Below are positions 49,601 to 57,737 of a stretch of DNA of 64,000 nucleotides, piece after piece. The translations under genes were made by a program, and so were the position numbers. This DNA is from Actinomadura barringtoniae (lineage in GTDB: Bacteria > Actinomycetota > Actinomycetes > Streptosporangiales > Streptosporangiaceae): the NCBI RefSeq assembly GCF_017573505.1, contig NZ_JAGEOJ010000004.1, positions 248,001 through 312,000 on the forward strand. Direction: 5' to 3'. The notes under the pieces are model-generated. The model ran no database searches. It was not told the DNA's origin and was given only the letters and a program-made list of their open reading frames with translations. Position 1 is the stretch's first letter. Each line of letters starts with the position of its first letter.

Positions 49601-50891
49601 GGAGCCCGACTTCTTCCGGGACGACGCCCTGGTCGCCGACCCCTACCCCTACCTCGACGACCTGCGTTCGCAGTGTCCCGTGCGCCGCGAACCGCACCAC
49701 GGCGTGGTGATGGTGACGGGGTACGACGAGGCGGTGCAGGTCTTCAACGACACCGAGACCTTCTCGTCCTGCAACTCGGTCACCGGCCCGTTCCCGGGTT
49801 TCCCGGTGCCGCTGGAGGGCGATGACGTGACCGAGCTGATCGAACGGCACCGCGACGAGCTCCCGATGAGCGACCAGCTGCCGACGTTCGACCCGCCGCT
49901 GCACACCGCGCATCGCGCGCTGCTGATGCGGCTGATCACCCCGCGCCGCCTCAAGGAGAACGAGGCGTCGATGTGGCGGCTCGCCGAGAGCACGCTGGAC
50001 CCGTTCCTGGCCGGTGGCGAGGGCGACTTCATCGGCGGGTTCGCGGCGCCGTTCACCCTGAAGGTCATCGCCGACCTCCTCGGCGTGCCCGACCAGGACC
50101 GCGACGAGGTCACCGAGGCGCTGCAGCACCGGCCGCGCTCCGAGGGCGCGGTCGGGAGCACCGGTGACAAGGCGATGGCGCACAGCCCGCTGGAGTACCT
50201 GTACGACCGTTTCATCGGCTACATCTCCGACCGGCGGCGCGAGCCGCGCGGCGACGTGCTGACCGGTCTGGCGAACGCGACCTTCCCCGACGGCTCGGTG
50301 CCCGACGTCGCCGACGCGGCCCGCGTCGCCACCAACCTCTTCGCGGCGGGCCAGGAGACGACCGTCCGGCTGCTCGGCTCGGCGGCGAGGCTGCTCGCCG
50401 AACGCGCCGACCTCCAGAACATGCTGCGCAGCGAGCGGGACCGCATCCCCGGCTTCGTCGAGGAGACGCTCCGCACCGAGAGCCCGATCAAGGGCGACTT
50501 CCGGCTGGCGCGCGTCCCGACGACGGTCGGCGGCATCGACCTGCCCGCCGGGACGACCGTGATGGTGCTGAACGGGGCGGCGAGCCGCGACCCACGGCAC
50601 TTCGAGGACCCCGGCACGTTCGACCCGGCCCGTGCGAACGCGCGGCACCACCTCGCGTTCGGCCGCGGCATCCACACCTGCCCGGGCGCGCCGCTCGCGC
50701 GGGCGGAGGCCGTGGTGGCGATCGAGCGGCTGCTGGACCGCACCGCCGACATCAGGATCTCCGAACGCGCGCACGGTCCCGAGGGCGCGCGCCGCTACCG
50801 CTACATCCCGACCTACATCCTGCGCGGGCTGACCCACCTCAACCTGGAGTTCACGGTGGCCGGGGAGCCGGCCGGGGGCTCGGCCACGTGA
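49578..50891 (+). CDS. Cytochrome P450 monooxygenase
   Basis: 437 aa from GTG 49578 (GGAAGGGAA upstream; a second GTG at 49587). Class I bacterial P450: I-helix TNLFAAGQETTVRLLGSAAR (the AGQETT form of the A/G-G-x-D/E-T-T motif), K-helix EETLR (ExxR), and heme loop FGRGIHTCPGAPLARAE with Cys368 as axial thiolate. All invariant residues are present. It overlaps the Rieske gene by 23 bp and the ferredoxin gene by 4 bp, so its own electron donor is co-made. Likely hydroxylates the terpenoid/steroid-like substrate. Confidence 0.95.
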   Translation: MRDVKDSEEPDFFRDDALVADPYPYLDDLRSQCPVRREPHHGVVMVTGYDEAVQVFNDTETFSSCNSVTGPFPGFPVPLEGDDVTELIERHRDELPMSDQLPTFDPPLHTAHRALLMRLITPRRLKENEASMWRLAESTLDPFLAGGEGDFIGGFAAPFTLKVIADLLGVPDQDRDEVTEALQHRPRSEGAVGSTGDKAMAHSPLEYLYDRFIGYISDRRREPRGDVLTGLANATFPDGSVPDVADAARVATNLFAAGQETTVRLLGSAARLLAERADLQNMLRSERDRIPGFVEETLRTESPIKGDFRLARVPTTVGGIDLPAGTTVMVLNGAASRDPRHFEDPGTFDPARANARHHLAFGRGIHTCPGAPLARAEAVVAIERLLDRTADIRISERAHGPEGARRYRYIPTYILRGLTHLNLEFTVAGEPAGGSAT

Positions 50892-51076
50892 AGGCCGACG
50901 TCGACGACGACCGCTGCCGTGGGCACGGCATCTGCTGCACGCTCTGCCCCGAGGTCTTCGAGCTGACGGGCGACGGCTACACGGTCGTGCGGGAGGCCGA
51001 GATCCCGGCGGAGTTCGAGCAGGCCGTGCGCGCGGCGGCCGCCCAGTGTCCCGAACGCGCCATCACCCTCGGCTGA
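50888..51076 (+). CDS. Ferredoxin with an extra cysteine (P450 partner)
   Basis: 62 aa from GTG 50888. DRCRGHGICCTLCPEVFELT and QCPERAITLG: Cys10, Cys16, Cys17, Cys20 and Cys54. P450-linked actinomycete ferredoxins usually have CX5C, a non-Cys residue at position 20 and a distal Cys, holding [3Fe-4S]; here Cys20 restores a fourth ligand position, so a [4Fe-4S] cluster is possible. Directly coupled to the P450 stop (GTGA). Compare 53143-53340, which has Ala at the same position. Confidence 0.9.
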   Translation: MKADVDDDRCRGHGICCTLCPEVFELTGDGYTVVREAEIPAEFEQAVRAAAAQCPERAITLG

Positions 51077-51094
51077 GGATCGGGCCGGGCTCGC

Positions 51095-52873
51095 TCAGAT
51101 CGCCCGGAAGGAGCCGTAGAAACCGGCGAGCTCGTCCTGCATCGAGGACCACGAGCTGTCAGGCGTGCGCAGATAGATCGCGAACGGACGCCCGTTCGAC
51201 TGGAAGAACCGGTCCTTGGAGTGGACGCGGCCCGCCCCGCTCGCGTCGTCGAAGGTGAACTCCCAGTCGGCCGCGGTGTTCCCCTGATAGGTCAGGCCGT
51301 TCATGCCGATCAGGCTGTAGCCCTTGAACGGCGACTTGCTCTTGCGCGCCCGCGCGTCGGCCTGCTGCGCTTGCGCATCGGCGGTGAACGGCGAATTCCA
51401 GGACTGGGTGTCGACCTGGAGGTAGCTCACGCCGTCGGGGGCGTCCCAGAAGACGCTGGCGGGCGAATCGCCGCTGCTTGCTCGGCGCGTCCAGCCGTTG
51501 GGGATCGCCAGGGTGAAACCGGACCCGCCCTGGCCGCTCGGGTCCTCGCCCTCATGGGGGTCGGGGGGCGGGGAGGAGACCGGCGTGGAGTCCGGCGTGG
51601 GCGGCGGGACCACGCGTTCCCGGGGCGAGGCCGTCACAGTGACGGTGTCCGAGGTGCCGTGCCCGCTCGTGAGGGCCTTCTGGCCGGAGGAAGGGCCGGC
51701 GCCGTTGCCCGACGACCGGCTCTTGCTCAGCAGGACGGCCCCCACCGCGGTGCTCAGCAGCACGATGGCGGTGACCATGGCGGCAAGGGTGACCATCGTC
51801 GCCATGGGCATCGCCGAGTCTCGGCCGGTCTCGGCCGCCGTGGCGCGACGCCCCGGCCTGGTCGTCCTGTCGGGAGCCACGGGCGCGGGCGCCGGACGGT
51901 GCGTGGGCGCGGGATGCATTACGGCCTGCGGGGCCGGCTGCGGGGCCGGCTGCGGAGCGGGCGGGCGCGGCGGCACCGGGGCCATCTCGGTGCGGTATCC
52001 GGCGAGCGCGCGGCTCAGGTCCGGCGGCAGCCACGACTCCGCCAGGCTCATCGTCCGCCCGGCCATCGCCGACCGGCACTCCTCGATGACCTCGGTCGGC
52101 GTCGGCCGGTCGGCCGCGGACTTGGCCATGCAGCGCAGTGCCAGCTCGCGGACCTCCTCGGGGCAGGCCTCCAGATCGGGCGCCTGGTTGAGGATGCGGA
52201 ACAGGATCGCCTCGGTCGGCCCGTCACCGAAGGCCGGACGGCCGGTGGCCGCCCACACCGCCAGGTGGCCGAGCGCGAAGACGTCCGTCGCGGTGGTGAT
52301 GGCCTTGCCGGCGACCTGTTCGGGGGCCATGAACGCCGGCGTGCCGACCTTGGCGCCCGTGCGGGTGAGCGTGGTGGCGTCGGCGGCGCGGGCGATGCCG
52401 AAGTCGATGACCCGGGGGCCGTCCTCGGCGAGCAGCACGTTCGCGGGCTTCAGATCCCGGTGGATCAGGCCGGCGGCGTGGATGCCGGTGAGTGCCTCGG
52501 CGGTGCCCGCCAGGAGCCGGAACACCGTCCCCGCGGGCAACGGCCCGTACTCCAGGACGGCCTCGTGCAGCGACGGTCCCGGCACGTAGGCGGTCGCCAG
52601 CCAGGGCACGGGCGCGCCCGCGTCGGCGTCCACGACGGGCGCGGTGTACATGCCCTGCACGCGCTGGGCGGCGCCGATCTCCTGCCGGAACCGCCGCCGG
52701 AACTCCTCGTCCTCCGCGTACTCCGGGCGGACCACCTTGATCGCGATGGGCCGCCCACCCGGGGTGAACGAGAGATAGACCTTCCCCATGCCGCCCGAGC
52801 CCAGCCGTGCGCGGATCGCGTAACCGGCGACGGCCCGCGGGTCATCGTCCGTCAACGTCGAAAATCTGGCCAT
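51095..52873 (-). CDS. Membrane Ser/Thr protein kinase (PknB-type)
   Basis: 592 aa from ATG 52873 (MARFSTLTDDDP). Kinase domain at about residues 15-275: LGSGGMGKVYLSF (Gly loop), AIKVVRPEYAEDE (Lys), HRDLKPANVLLAEDGP and VIDFGIARA, GTPAFMAPEQVAG. A Pro/Ala-rich linker (~330-400), a transmembrane helix (ATMVTLAAMVTAIVLLSTAV, about 415-435), a Ser/Pro stalk and a ~140-residue extracytoplasmic domain (SGFTLAIPNGWTRRAS to the end) follow. The sensor domain recalls the lipoprotein-like domain seen in several actinomycete kinases. Stands alone, converging on the ferredoxin gene. Confidence 0.92.
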   Translation of the reverse strand: MARFSTLTDDDPRAVAGYAIRARLGSGGMGKVYLSFTPGGRPIAIKVVRPEYAEDEEFRRRFRQEIGAAQRVQGMYTAPVVDADAGAPVPWLATAYVPGPSLHEAVLEYGPLPAGTVFRLLAGTAEALTGIHAAGLIHRDLKPANVLLAEDGPRVIDFGIARAADATTLTRTGAKVGTPAFMAPEQVAGKAITTATDVFALGHLAVWAATGRPAFGDGPTEAILFRILNQAPDLEACPEEVRELALRCMAKSAADRPTPTEVIEECRSAMAGRTMSLAESWLPPDLSRALAGYRTEMAPVPPRPPAPQPAPQPAPQAVMHPAPTHRPAPAPVAPDRTTRPGRRATAAETGRDSAMPMATMVTLAAMVTAIVLLSTAVGAVLLSKSRSSGNGAGPSSGQKALTSGHGTSDTVTVTASPRERVVPPPTPDSTPVSSPPPDPHEGEDPSGQGGSGFTLAIPNGWTRRASSGDSPASVFWDAPDGVSYLQVDTQSWNSPFTADAQAQQADARARKSKSPFKGYSLIGMNGLTYQGNTAADWEFTFDDASGAGRVHSKDRFFQSNGRPFAIYLRTPDSSWSSMQDELAGFYGSFRAI

Positions 52874-52895
52874 CGCGCCACCCCCGTAGCCCGTG

Positions 52896-52917
52896 GCGTG
52901 CTCCCCCGGGAGCACGC
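52896..52917. promoter_or_regulatory. 10-bp inverted repeat upstream of kinase
   Basis: GCGTGCTCCC and GGGAGCACGC with a 2-nt centre, 23 bp before the kinase start (on the minus strand). Either an operator or a 5' leader hairpin. Confidence 0.5.
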
Positions 52918-53061
52918 GGTGCGTTTTTCCCCGTGCAGAAAGTCTGACGGAGCCGCTACTGGAAGTGACCGGTATGACCACCATCGGCCTCACAATGCGC
53001 ACATGTACACCTACGAGGCGTGCAGGCCGTCGGCCCTCTTGACCCTGGTTTCCCCACCGTG

Positions 53062-53099
53062 CTAAGCATATGCTCAGCGATGCTGTGCAATCGCTCAGC
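53062..53099. promoter_or_regulatory. Palindrome and direct repeat before the ferredoxin gene
   Basis: CTAAGCATATGCTCAG (53062-53077) is a near-perfect palindrome on AGCATATGCT, and GCTCAGC recurs at 53072 and 53093 (21 bp apart, two helical turns). Probably the binding site of the TetR at 54476-55081, which faces the operon. Confidence 0.55.
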
Positions 53100-53142
53100 A
53101 TCTGCGCCTCGCTCACCCGGGCCTCGCCGAACGGAGCTGGTC

Positions 53143-53340
53143 ATGCGCATCGATGTCGACTGGGACGCCTGCGAAGGGCACGGTCTGTGCGAGGAGTCGG
53201 CACCGGCCGTCTTCACCGTCGACGACGACGGCGATCTGACGTACCACTTCGACGGCGTGGACATCCCCGCCGAGCACGAGGAGGCCGCCCGCAGCGCCAT
53301 CGGAGTGTGCCCCGTCATCGCGCTGCGGCTGGTGCCGTGA
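53143..53340 (+). CDS. [3Fe-4S] ferredoxin
   Basis: 65 aa from ATG 53143 (ACGGAG upstream). DACEGHGLCEESAPAVFTVD and GVCPVIALRLVP: Cys10, Cys16 and Cys56 with Ala20 where a fourth Cys would stand, the usual [3Fe-4S] pattern of P450-linked ferredoxins. It shares GTGA with the reductase start, so the pair forms an electron-transfer unit. It lies 2 kb from the P450/Rieske operon and could serve it, but has its own promoter. Confidence 0.92.
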   Translation: MRIDVDWDACEGHGLCEESAPAVFTVDDDGDLTYHFDGVDIPAEHEEAARSAIGVCPVIALRLVP

Positions 53341-54479
53341 ACGAGACCCGTTCGATCGCGGTCGTCGGCGAGTCGCTCGCGGGGGTCACCGCCGCCCGCG
53401 AGCTGCGCAGGCTCGGGCATCGGGGCGAGCTCGCCATCATCGGCGACGAGTGCCACGGCGCCTACAACCGGCCGCCGCTGTCCAAGCAGGTCCTCGACAC
53501 CGGCCGCGCCTACGAGGCGCCTGCCCTCGCCGTCGACGGGATCGACGCCGTCGTCGTCCGCGACACCGCCGTGGGCCTGGACCTGGACCGCAAGCGCGTG
53601 CGCCTGGCCTCGGGCGGGTCGCGGCCGTTCGACATCGCCGTCGTCGCGACGGGGGCGAGCGCGCGGCGGCTCGCCGGGCCGGGGCAGCGCGGCGAGATCG
53701 TGCTGCGCACCCTGGACGACGCACGGCGCATCAGGGAGCTGCTCCGCACGGCGGCCTCCGCCGTGGTCGTCGGCGGGGGCTTCCTCGGCATGGAGGTCGT
53801 CAGCGCGTGCGTGCGCAGTGGGGTGGCGGTCACGGTGGTCGACGTGGAGCCGCCTCTGCGGCGGCTTCTCGGGCCGTTTCTGTCCAGTCTCGCGCTCGAC
53901 CGGGCCAAGGCGGCGGGCGTGCGGGTCCGCGTCGATCCGGGCGGGGTGACGATGCTCGGCGACCCCGTGCGGGGCGTGCGCTTCGGCGACGGCGGCACGC
54001 TCACCGCCGACCTCGTGGTCACCTGCGCGGGCGACGTCGCCAACACGTCCTGGCTCGGCGGCTCCGGCCTGGAGATCGCGGGCGGGGTGGTGATCGACGA
54101 GACCGGCCGCACCGGCCACCCGGACGTCTATGCGGCGGGCGACGTCGTCACGGTCCGCACCGGCGGCGGCCTGGCCCGCCGCCCTTTCTGGTCGAACGCG
54201 GCCCGGCAGGGCCGGGTGGCGGCGCACGGCATCCTCGGCGCGCCCGGCTCGCCGCCGGTGTTCGACGACTACTTCTGGACCGAGATCCTCGGCGGGACGA
54301 TAAAGATCATCGGAACGCTGCCGCCGCCGGGCGAACCGCAGATCCTCGAAGGGGACCTGGAACGAGGCGCCGTCCTGTGCTGGCCGGGCAGTGAAACCCC
54401 GACCGTCGTCGCGTGGAACCTGAAGCGCCCGCTCCCCCGGTTGCGCGCTCTCGCGGCCGCGCGGACCACCGCGGGCTAG
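53337..54479 (+). CDS. Ferredoxin reductase (FAD/NADH-dependent)
   Basis: 380 aa from GTG 53337. Two dinucleotide folds: IAVVGESLAGVTAARELRRL (FAD; GxSxAG form) and AVVVGGGFLGMEVVSACVRS (NADH; GxGxxG). YNRPPLSKQVL after the first fold and VYAAGDVVTV near 270 are the standard reductase marks; the C-terminal domain is short. It passes electrons from NAD(P)H to the adjacent ferredoxin, probably for the Rieske enzyme or P450s. The stop codons of this gene and the convergent TetR gene share the tetranucleotide CTAG (54476-54479). Confidence 0.92.
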   Translation: MNETRSIAVVGESLAGVTAARELRRLGHRGELAIIGDECHGAYNRPPLSKQVLDTGRAYEAPALAVDGIDAVVVRDTAVGLDLDRKRVRLASGGSRPFDIAVVATGASARRLAGPGQRGEIVLRTLDDARRIRELLRTAASAVVVGGGFLGMEVVSACVRSGVAVTVVDVEPPLRRLLGPFLSSLALDRAKAAGVRVRVDPGGVTMLGDPVRGVRFGDGGTLTADLVVTCAGDVANTSWLGGSGLEIAGGVVIDETGRTGHPDVYAAGDVVTVRTGGGLARRPFWSNAARQGRVAAHGILGAPGSPPVFDDYFWTEILGGTIKIIGTLPPPGEPQILEGDLERGAVLCWPGSETPTVVAWNLKRPLPRLRALAAARTTAG

Positions 54480-55081
54480 GCCGTGTCCTGCGCGCCGGAG
54501 CCGGCCTTTTCGAGCTTGTGCAGCCACCGCTCGAACAGGGCGAAGCTCTCGTCGTGACCGGTGGACATGCCGAGCGCCTTCTCCATCACGACCATCCGGC
54601 CGAGGCTGGTGATGATCACCGAAAGCGCCGCGGGCGGCCACTCCTCGGTCGAGATTCCCGCGCGTTCGAGCACGGCCTTGAGGAACTCGGTCTGCTCCTG
54701 GCGGAACTGCTCGGCGTACCGGGCGATCTCGTCGCGGATCTCCTCGCGGTGGACGGCCAGCGACATGAACTCCATCGTCAGCGCCGTGCCCGCGGGGTCG
54801 GTGCTGAACTCCCACAGCGCCTGGAGCGGACGGTCGGAGGCCAGCACCTGCGCGTGCGCGCGCAGGCCCTCCTCCGCGCGCCGCCGGAAGACCTCCAGGA
54901 AGAGCTCGTCCATCGTGCGGAAGTAGTAATGCACCAGCTGAGGCTTCAGCCCGGCCCGCTCGGCCACGCGGCGCGAGCTGACGCCTCCGTAGCCGGTCTC
55001 CAGCAACAGCTGCTCGGCCGCGTCCAGGAGCACCGTGCGATTCTTGGCGTCCGGCGATCCGATGCGACGCTGCGGCGGCAT
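54476..55081 (-). CDS. TetR-family regulator
   Basis: 201 aa from ATG 55081 (GGGAGGTGG upstream); the longer open frame beyond it is not protein-like. N-terminal helix TVLLDAAEQLLLETGYGGVS, helix-turn-helix SSRRVAERAGLKPQLVHYYF (about 34-54), ligand domain with TMEFMSLAVHREEIRDEIAR. The typical acrR/paaX-like TetR group. It is convergent to the ferredoxin-reductase operon, whose upstream repeats (53062-53099) are its most likely target. Confidence 0.88.
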   Translation of the reverse strand: MPPQRRIGSPDAKNRTVLLDAAEQLLLETGYGGVSSRRVAERAGLKPQLVHYYFRTMDELFLEVFRRRAEEGLRAHAQVLASDRPLQALWEFSTDPAGTALTMEFMSLAVHREEIRDEIARYAEQFRQEQTEFLKAVLERAGISTEEWPPAALSVIITSLGRMVVMEKALGMSTGHDESFALFERWLHKLEKAGSGAQDTA

Positions 55082-55188
55082 GCGTCCACCTCCCCTGTTC
55101 GTCGCGACCCCGACGTCATCGTAAATGGCGAAGGGGGTCGACGGCCCCCGCCCGTGACCCATGCTAGGCAACTGCACGGCACTGCTGT

Positions 55189-56511
55189 TCAGGGACACGG
55201 GGCGGTGTCGAGGAGGTCGAGCGGCACGGCGGCGGCCATCGTGGTGTAGCCGTCGAGGCTGGGGTGCAAGTTGTCGGGGCTGGCGTAGGCGGGCAGCAGT
55301 TGCGAGGGGTGTGCGGGATCGCGAACGGCGGCGTCGAAGTCGACGATGCCGTCCGCTCGGGACCGAGTCCGGATCCATGTGTTGATCTGCTGCCGGTACT
55401 TCTCACTGTTCGGGGCGGTCGCCGTCCCGTCGACGATGGAGTTGGCGGCGGGCGTGAGCGTGCCGAGCCAGATCTTCTTGCCCTCCGCGTGGGTCTTGGT
55501 GATGAGCCGGGTGAAGCCCTCCTGGATCTCGGCGGGAGTGATCCCGGGGTGCAGGCCGAAGTCGTTGATGCCCTCCAGGACCAGGACGCCCGTGGCTCCG
55601 GGGATGTCGAGGGCATCGGCCTGGAAGCGGGACACGCCGCTGGGCCCGTCCATGAGTCCCAGGCTTCCCAGCAGCTGGTTGCTGCCGATGCCCGCGTTGA
55701 CGACGGAGATCGGCAGGCCCGCGGCATCGAGGCGGCGCTGGAGCCGGTCGGGGTAGCGGCCGTTCTTGTCGGCGACGGAGGCGTCGGCGGGGAGGCTGAA
55801 CGGGCTGCCGCCGACGAACCCGTCGGTGATGGAGTCGCCGAACGCCACCACCGCCCGGGCGCCCGACCGGACGTCCAGGCCGGTGACGAGCAGCCAGCTC
55901 AGGGTCGTGCCGGTGAAGCCCGCCGCGGTCGTGCGGCCGGTGAGGTCCCCGCTGCCGCCGTCCGCGTAGAACGAAGTGGCGTTGGCGTTCCAGTGCTTGG
56001 TCACCGAGTCGGTGCGTTCTGGCAGGTAGATGCTGACCGCCAGTGGCGTGAACGCGGTGAAGGTGAGCGCGGCGGCGTCGCTGACGACGTCCTGCCCGGC
56101 GGGCACCGTGACCGAGGCCGATCCGCCGAAGGACACCGGCACCGGCGTGCCGGTTGCGGCGCCTTGGGTCTGCGGCGCGATGGTCACCCGGCCGAACGTC
56201 GCCGGGCGGCTGCCGAACCGGTTGCTGAGCCGCAGCCGGATCTCCGAACCGCTCAGGTGAGGAGTGATCACCATGCGCACGGTCTGGTCGGAGAGCGTGG
56301 TGGGGACGCCGCCGAGAGAAGCGTCGAGGCCCACCACCCCGTCGGTGGCGCCGGCCGTCCAGGCGGCCACCCACCCGCGCCCCGGGCATTGCTTCGCGAC
56401 GAACGCCGCTGACGCTCTGGCCACCGGCCCGGCGGCGACCACGCAGGCCGCGGCCAGCATTCCGCCGACCAGCGTGCGCAGGCTCCTCGTACGCCCTCTC
56501 CTCGGCAGCAC
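55189..56511 (-). CDS. Secreted SGNH/GDSL hydrolase
   Basis: 440 aa. A signal peptide at 1-35 (basic RRGRTRSLR, then LVGGMLAAACVVAAGPVARA and cleavage after an A-x-A). A beta-rich domain (about 40-200) precedes the SGNH domain: ARAVVAFGDSITDGF (block I, Ser), NAGIGSN (block II Gly), LVLEGINDFG (block III Asn) and SPDNLHPSLDGYTTM (block V Asp/His). All four catalytic blocks are present. The two-part layout matches secreted esterases of Streptomyces-like bacteria that act on polysaccharide esters or lipids. Downstream of the acyl-CoA dehydrogenase gene with a 6-bp gap. Confidence 0.9.
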   Translation of the reverse strand: MLPRRGRTRSLRTLVGGMLAAACVVAAGPVARASAAFVAKQCPGRGWVAAWTAGATDGVVGLDASLGGVPTTLSDQTVRMVITPHLSGSEIRLRLSNRFGSRPATFGRVTIAPQTQGAATGTPVPVSFGGSASVTVPAGQDVVSDAAALTFTAFTPLAVSIYLPERTDSVTKHWNANATSFYADGGSGDLTGRTTAAGFTGTTLSWLLVTGLDVRSGARAVVAFGDSITDGFVGGSPFSLPADASVADKNGRYPDRLQRRLDAAGLPISVVNAGIGSNQLLGSLGLMDGPSGVSRFQADALDIPGATGVLVLEGINDFGLHPGITPAEIQEGFTRLITKTHAEGKKIWLGTLTPAANSIVDGTATAPNSEKYRQQINTWIRTRSRADGIVDFDAAVRDPAHPSQLLPAYASPDNLHPSLDGYTTMAAAVPLDLLDTAPCP

Positions 56512-56517
56512 CGGCCC

Positions 56518-57684
56518 TCACCAGCCCAGGCGGCCGTTGCCCGACAACAACGACCTTGCGATGACCAGGCGCTGAACGTCGTTGGTGCCCTCGCCGATCG
56601 CCATCAGCGGGGCGTCACGGTAGAGCCGTTCGACGATGAACTCCGCCGAGTAGCCGTAGCCGCCGTGGATGCGCATCGACTCCAGTGCGCACTTGATGGC
56701 GACCTCCGAGGCGTGCATCTTCGCCATGCCCGCCTCCAGGTCGACCCGGCCGCCGCCGGCCCCGGACTTGGCCGCCGCCCAGTAGGTCAGCAGCCGCGCC
56801 GCCTGGATCTCGGTCGCCATATCGGCGAGCTTCAGCTGGATGGCCTGGAAGCCGGAGATCGGTTGCCCGAAGGCCTCCCGCTGCCGCGAGTAGCCGAGCG
56901 CGGCGTCGTAGGCGGCCTGCGCCACACCCACGGCGCGGGCGGCGATGTTGATCCTGCCGATCTCCAGACCGTTCAGGACCTGCTGGAGCCCGCGCCCCTC
57001 CCGGCCGCCCAGCAGGTCTTCGACCGGCACTCGCACCTCGTCGAGGACCAGTTCGCAGGTCTCCGGTCCCTTGTAGCCGAGCTTGGGCAGGTCGCGGGTG
57101 ACGGTGAAGCCGGGCGCCGAGGTGTCCACCAGCAGCACCGACATCGCCTCGTGCGCCCGTTCGGCACGGCCGGTCTTCACCAGCACGGGCAGCATGCCCG
57201 CCACCCGCGCGTTGGTGATCCAGGTCTTGGTGCCCGACACGACGTAGTGGTCAGCGTCGCGGACGGCGGTCGTCGCGATGCCCTGCAGGTCGGTGCCCGC
57301 GCCCGGCTCGGTCAGCCCGAGTCCCGAACGCAGTTCGCCGCTCGCCATGCGCGGCAGGAGCCGTTCCTTCTGCTCGGGCGTGCCGTTGCGGGCGACCAGC
57401 CAGCACGCGACCGAATGCGGGCCGAACAGCCCGGCCGCGCCCAGCCACGCACGGGCGATCTCCTCGAACGCCAGCGCGTAGCTGATCCGGTCGGCGCCCA
57501 GCCCGCCGAACTCCTCGGGCACGTTCAGGCCGAACAGACCCAGTTCGCGGAGGCGTTCGACGATCTCCGCCGGGTAGCGGCCGGTCCGCTCCCACTCCGG
57601 CGCCACCGGCACGATCTCCTTGTCGGCGAAGTCCCGCAGCGTCTGCCGGAACAACCGCTGCTCGTCGCTCAGCTCGAAATCCAC
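56518..57684 (-). CDS. Acyl-CoA dehydrogenase
   Basis: 388 aa from GTG 57684. VDFELSDEQRLFRQTLRDFA, LGLFGLNVPEEFGGLGADRI, RSGLGLTEPGAGTDLQGIAT, YVVSGTKTWITNARVAGMLP, GYSRQREAFGQPISGFQAIQ, and MRIHGGYGYSAEFIVERLYR with APLMAIGEGTNDVQRLVIAR. A normal full-length homotetrameric acyl-CoA dehydrogenase, with the catalytic Glu in the GEGTNDVQ loop region expected for short/medium-chain types. It is distinct from the paired island enzymes. Part of the long minus-strand run from the mce genes to the SGNH hydrolase. Confidence 0.93.
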   Translation of the reverse strand: MDFELSDEQRLFRQTLRDFADKEIVPVAPEWERTGRYPAEIVERLRELGLFGLNVPEEFGGLGADRISYALAFEEIARAWLGAAGLFGPHSVACWLVARNGTPEQKERLLPRMASGELRSGLGLTEPGAGTDLQGIATTAVRDADHYVVSGTKTWITNARVAGMLPVLVKTGRAERAHEAMSVLLVDTSAPGFTVTRDLPKLGYKGPETCELVLDEVRVPVEDLLGGREGRGLQQVLNGLEIGRINIAARAVGVAQAAYDAALGYSRQREAFGQPISGFQAIQLKLADMATEIQAARLLTYWAAAKSGAGGGRVDLEAGMAKMHASEVAIKCALESMRIHGGYGYSAEFIVERLYRDAPLMAIGEGTNDVQRLVIARSLLSGNGRLGW

Positions 57685-57737
57685 CGGACGGTCACGTCCC
57701 TTCCTCAAGCTTCCGAAATGGTGAGTGGTCCTGGGCC

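Noticed and set aside
10399..51076. Island as the canonical cholesterol degradation cluster
   Set aside because: Several members resemble steroid enzymes (FadE pairs, FadD3-like, Ltp/DUF35), but no ketosteroid dehydrogenase, KshA/KshB pair, HsaA-D or KstR-type operators were seen, and the B12 mutase and this operator do not belong to it.
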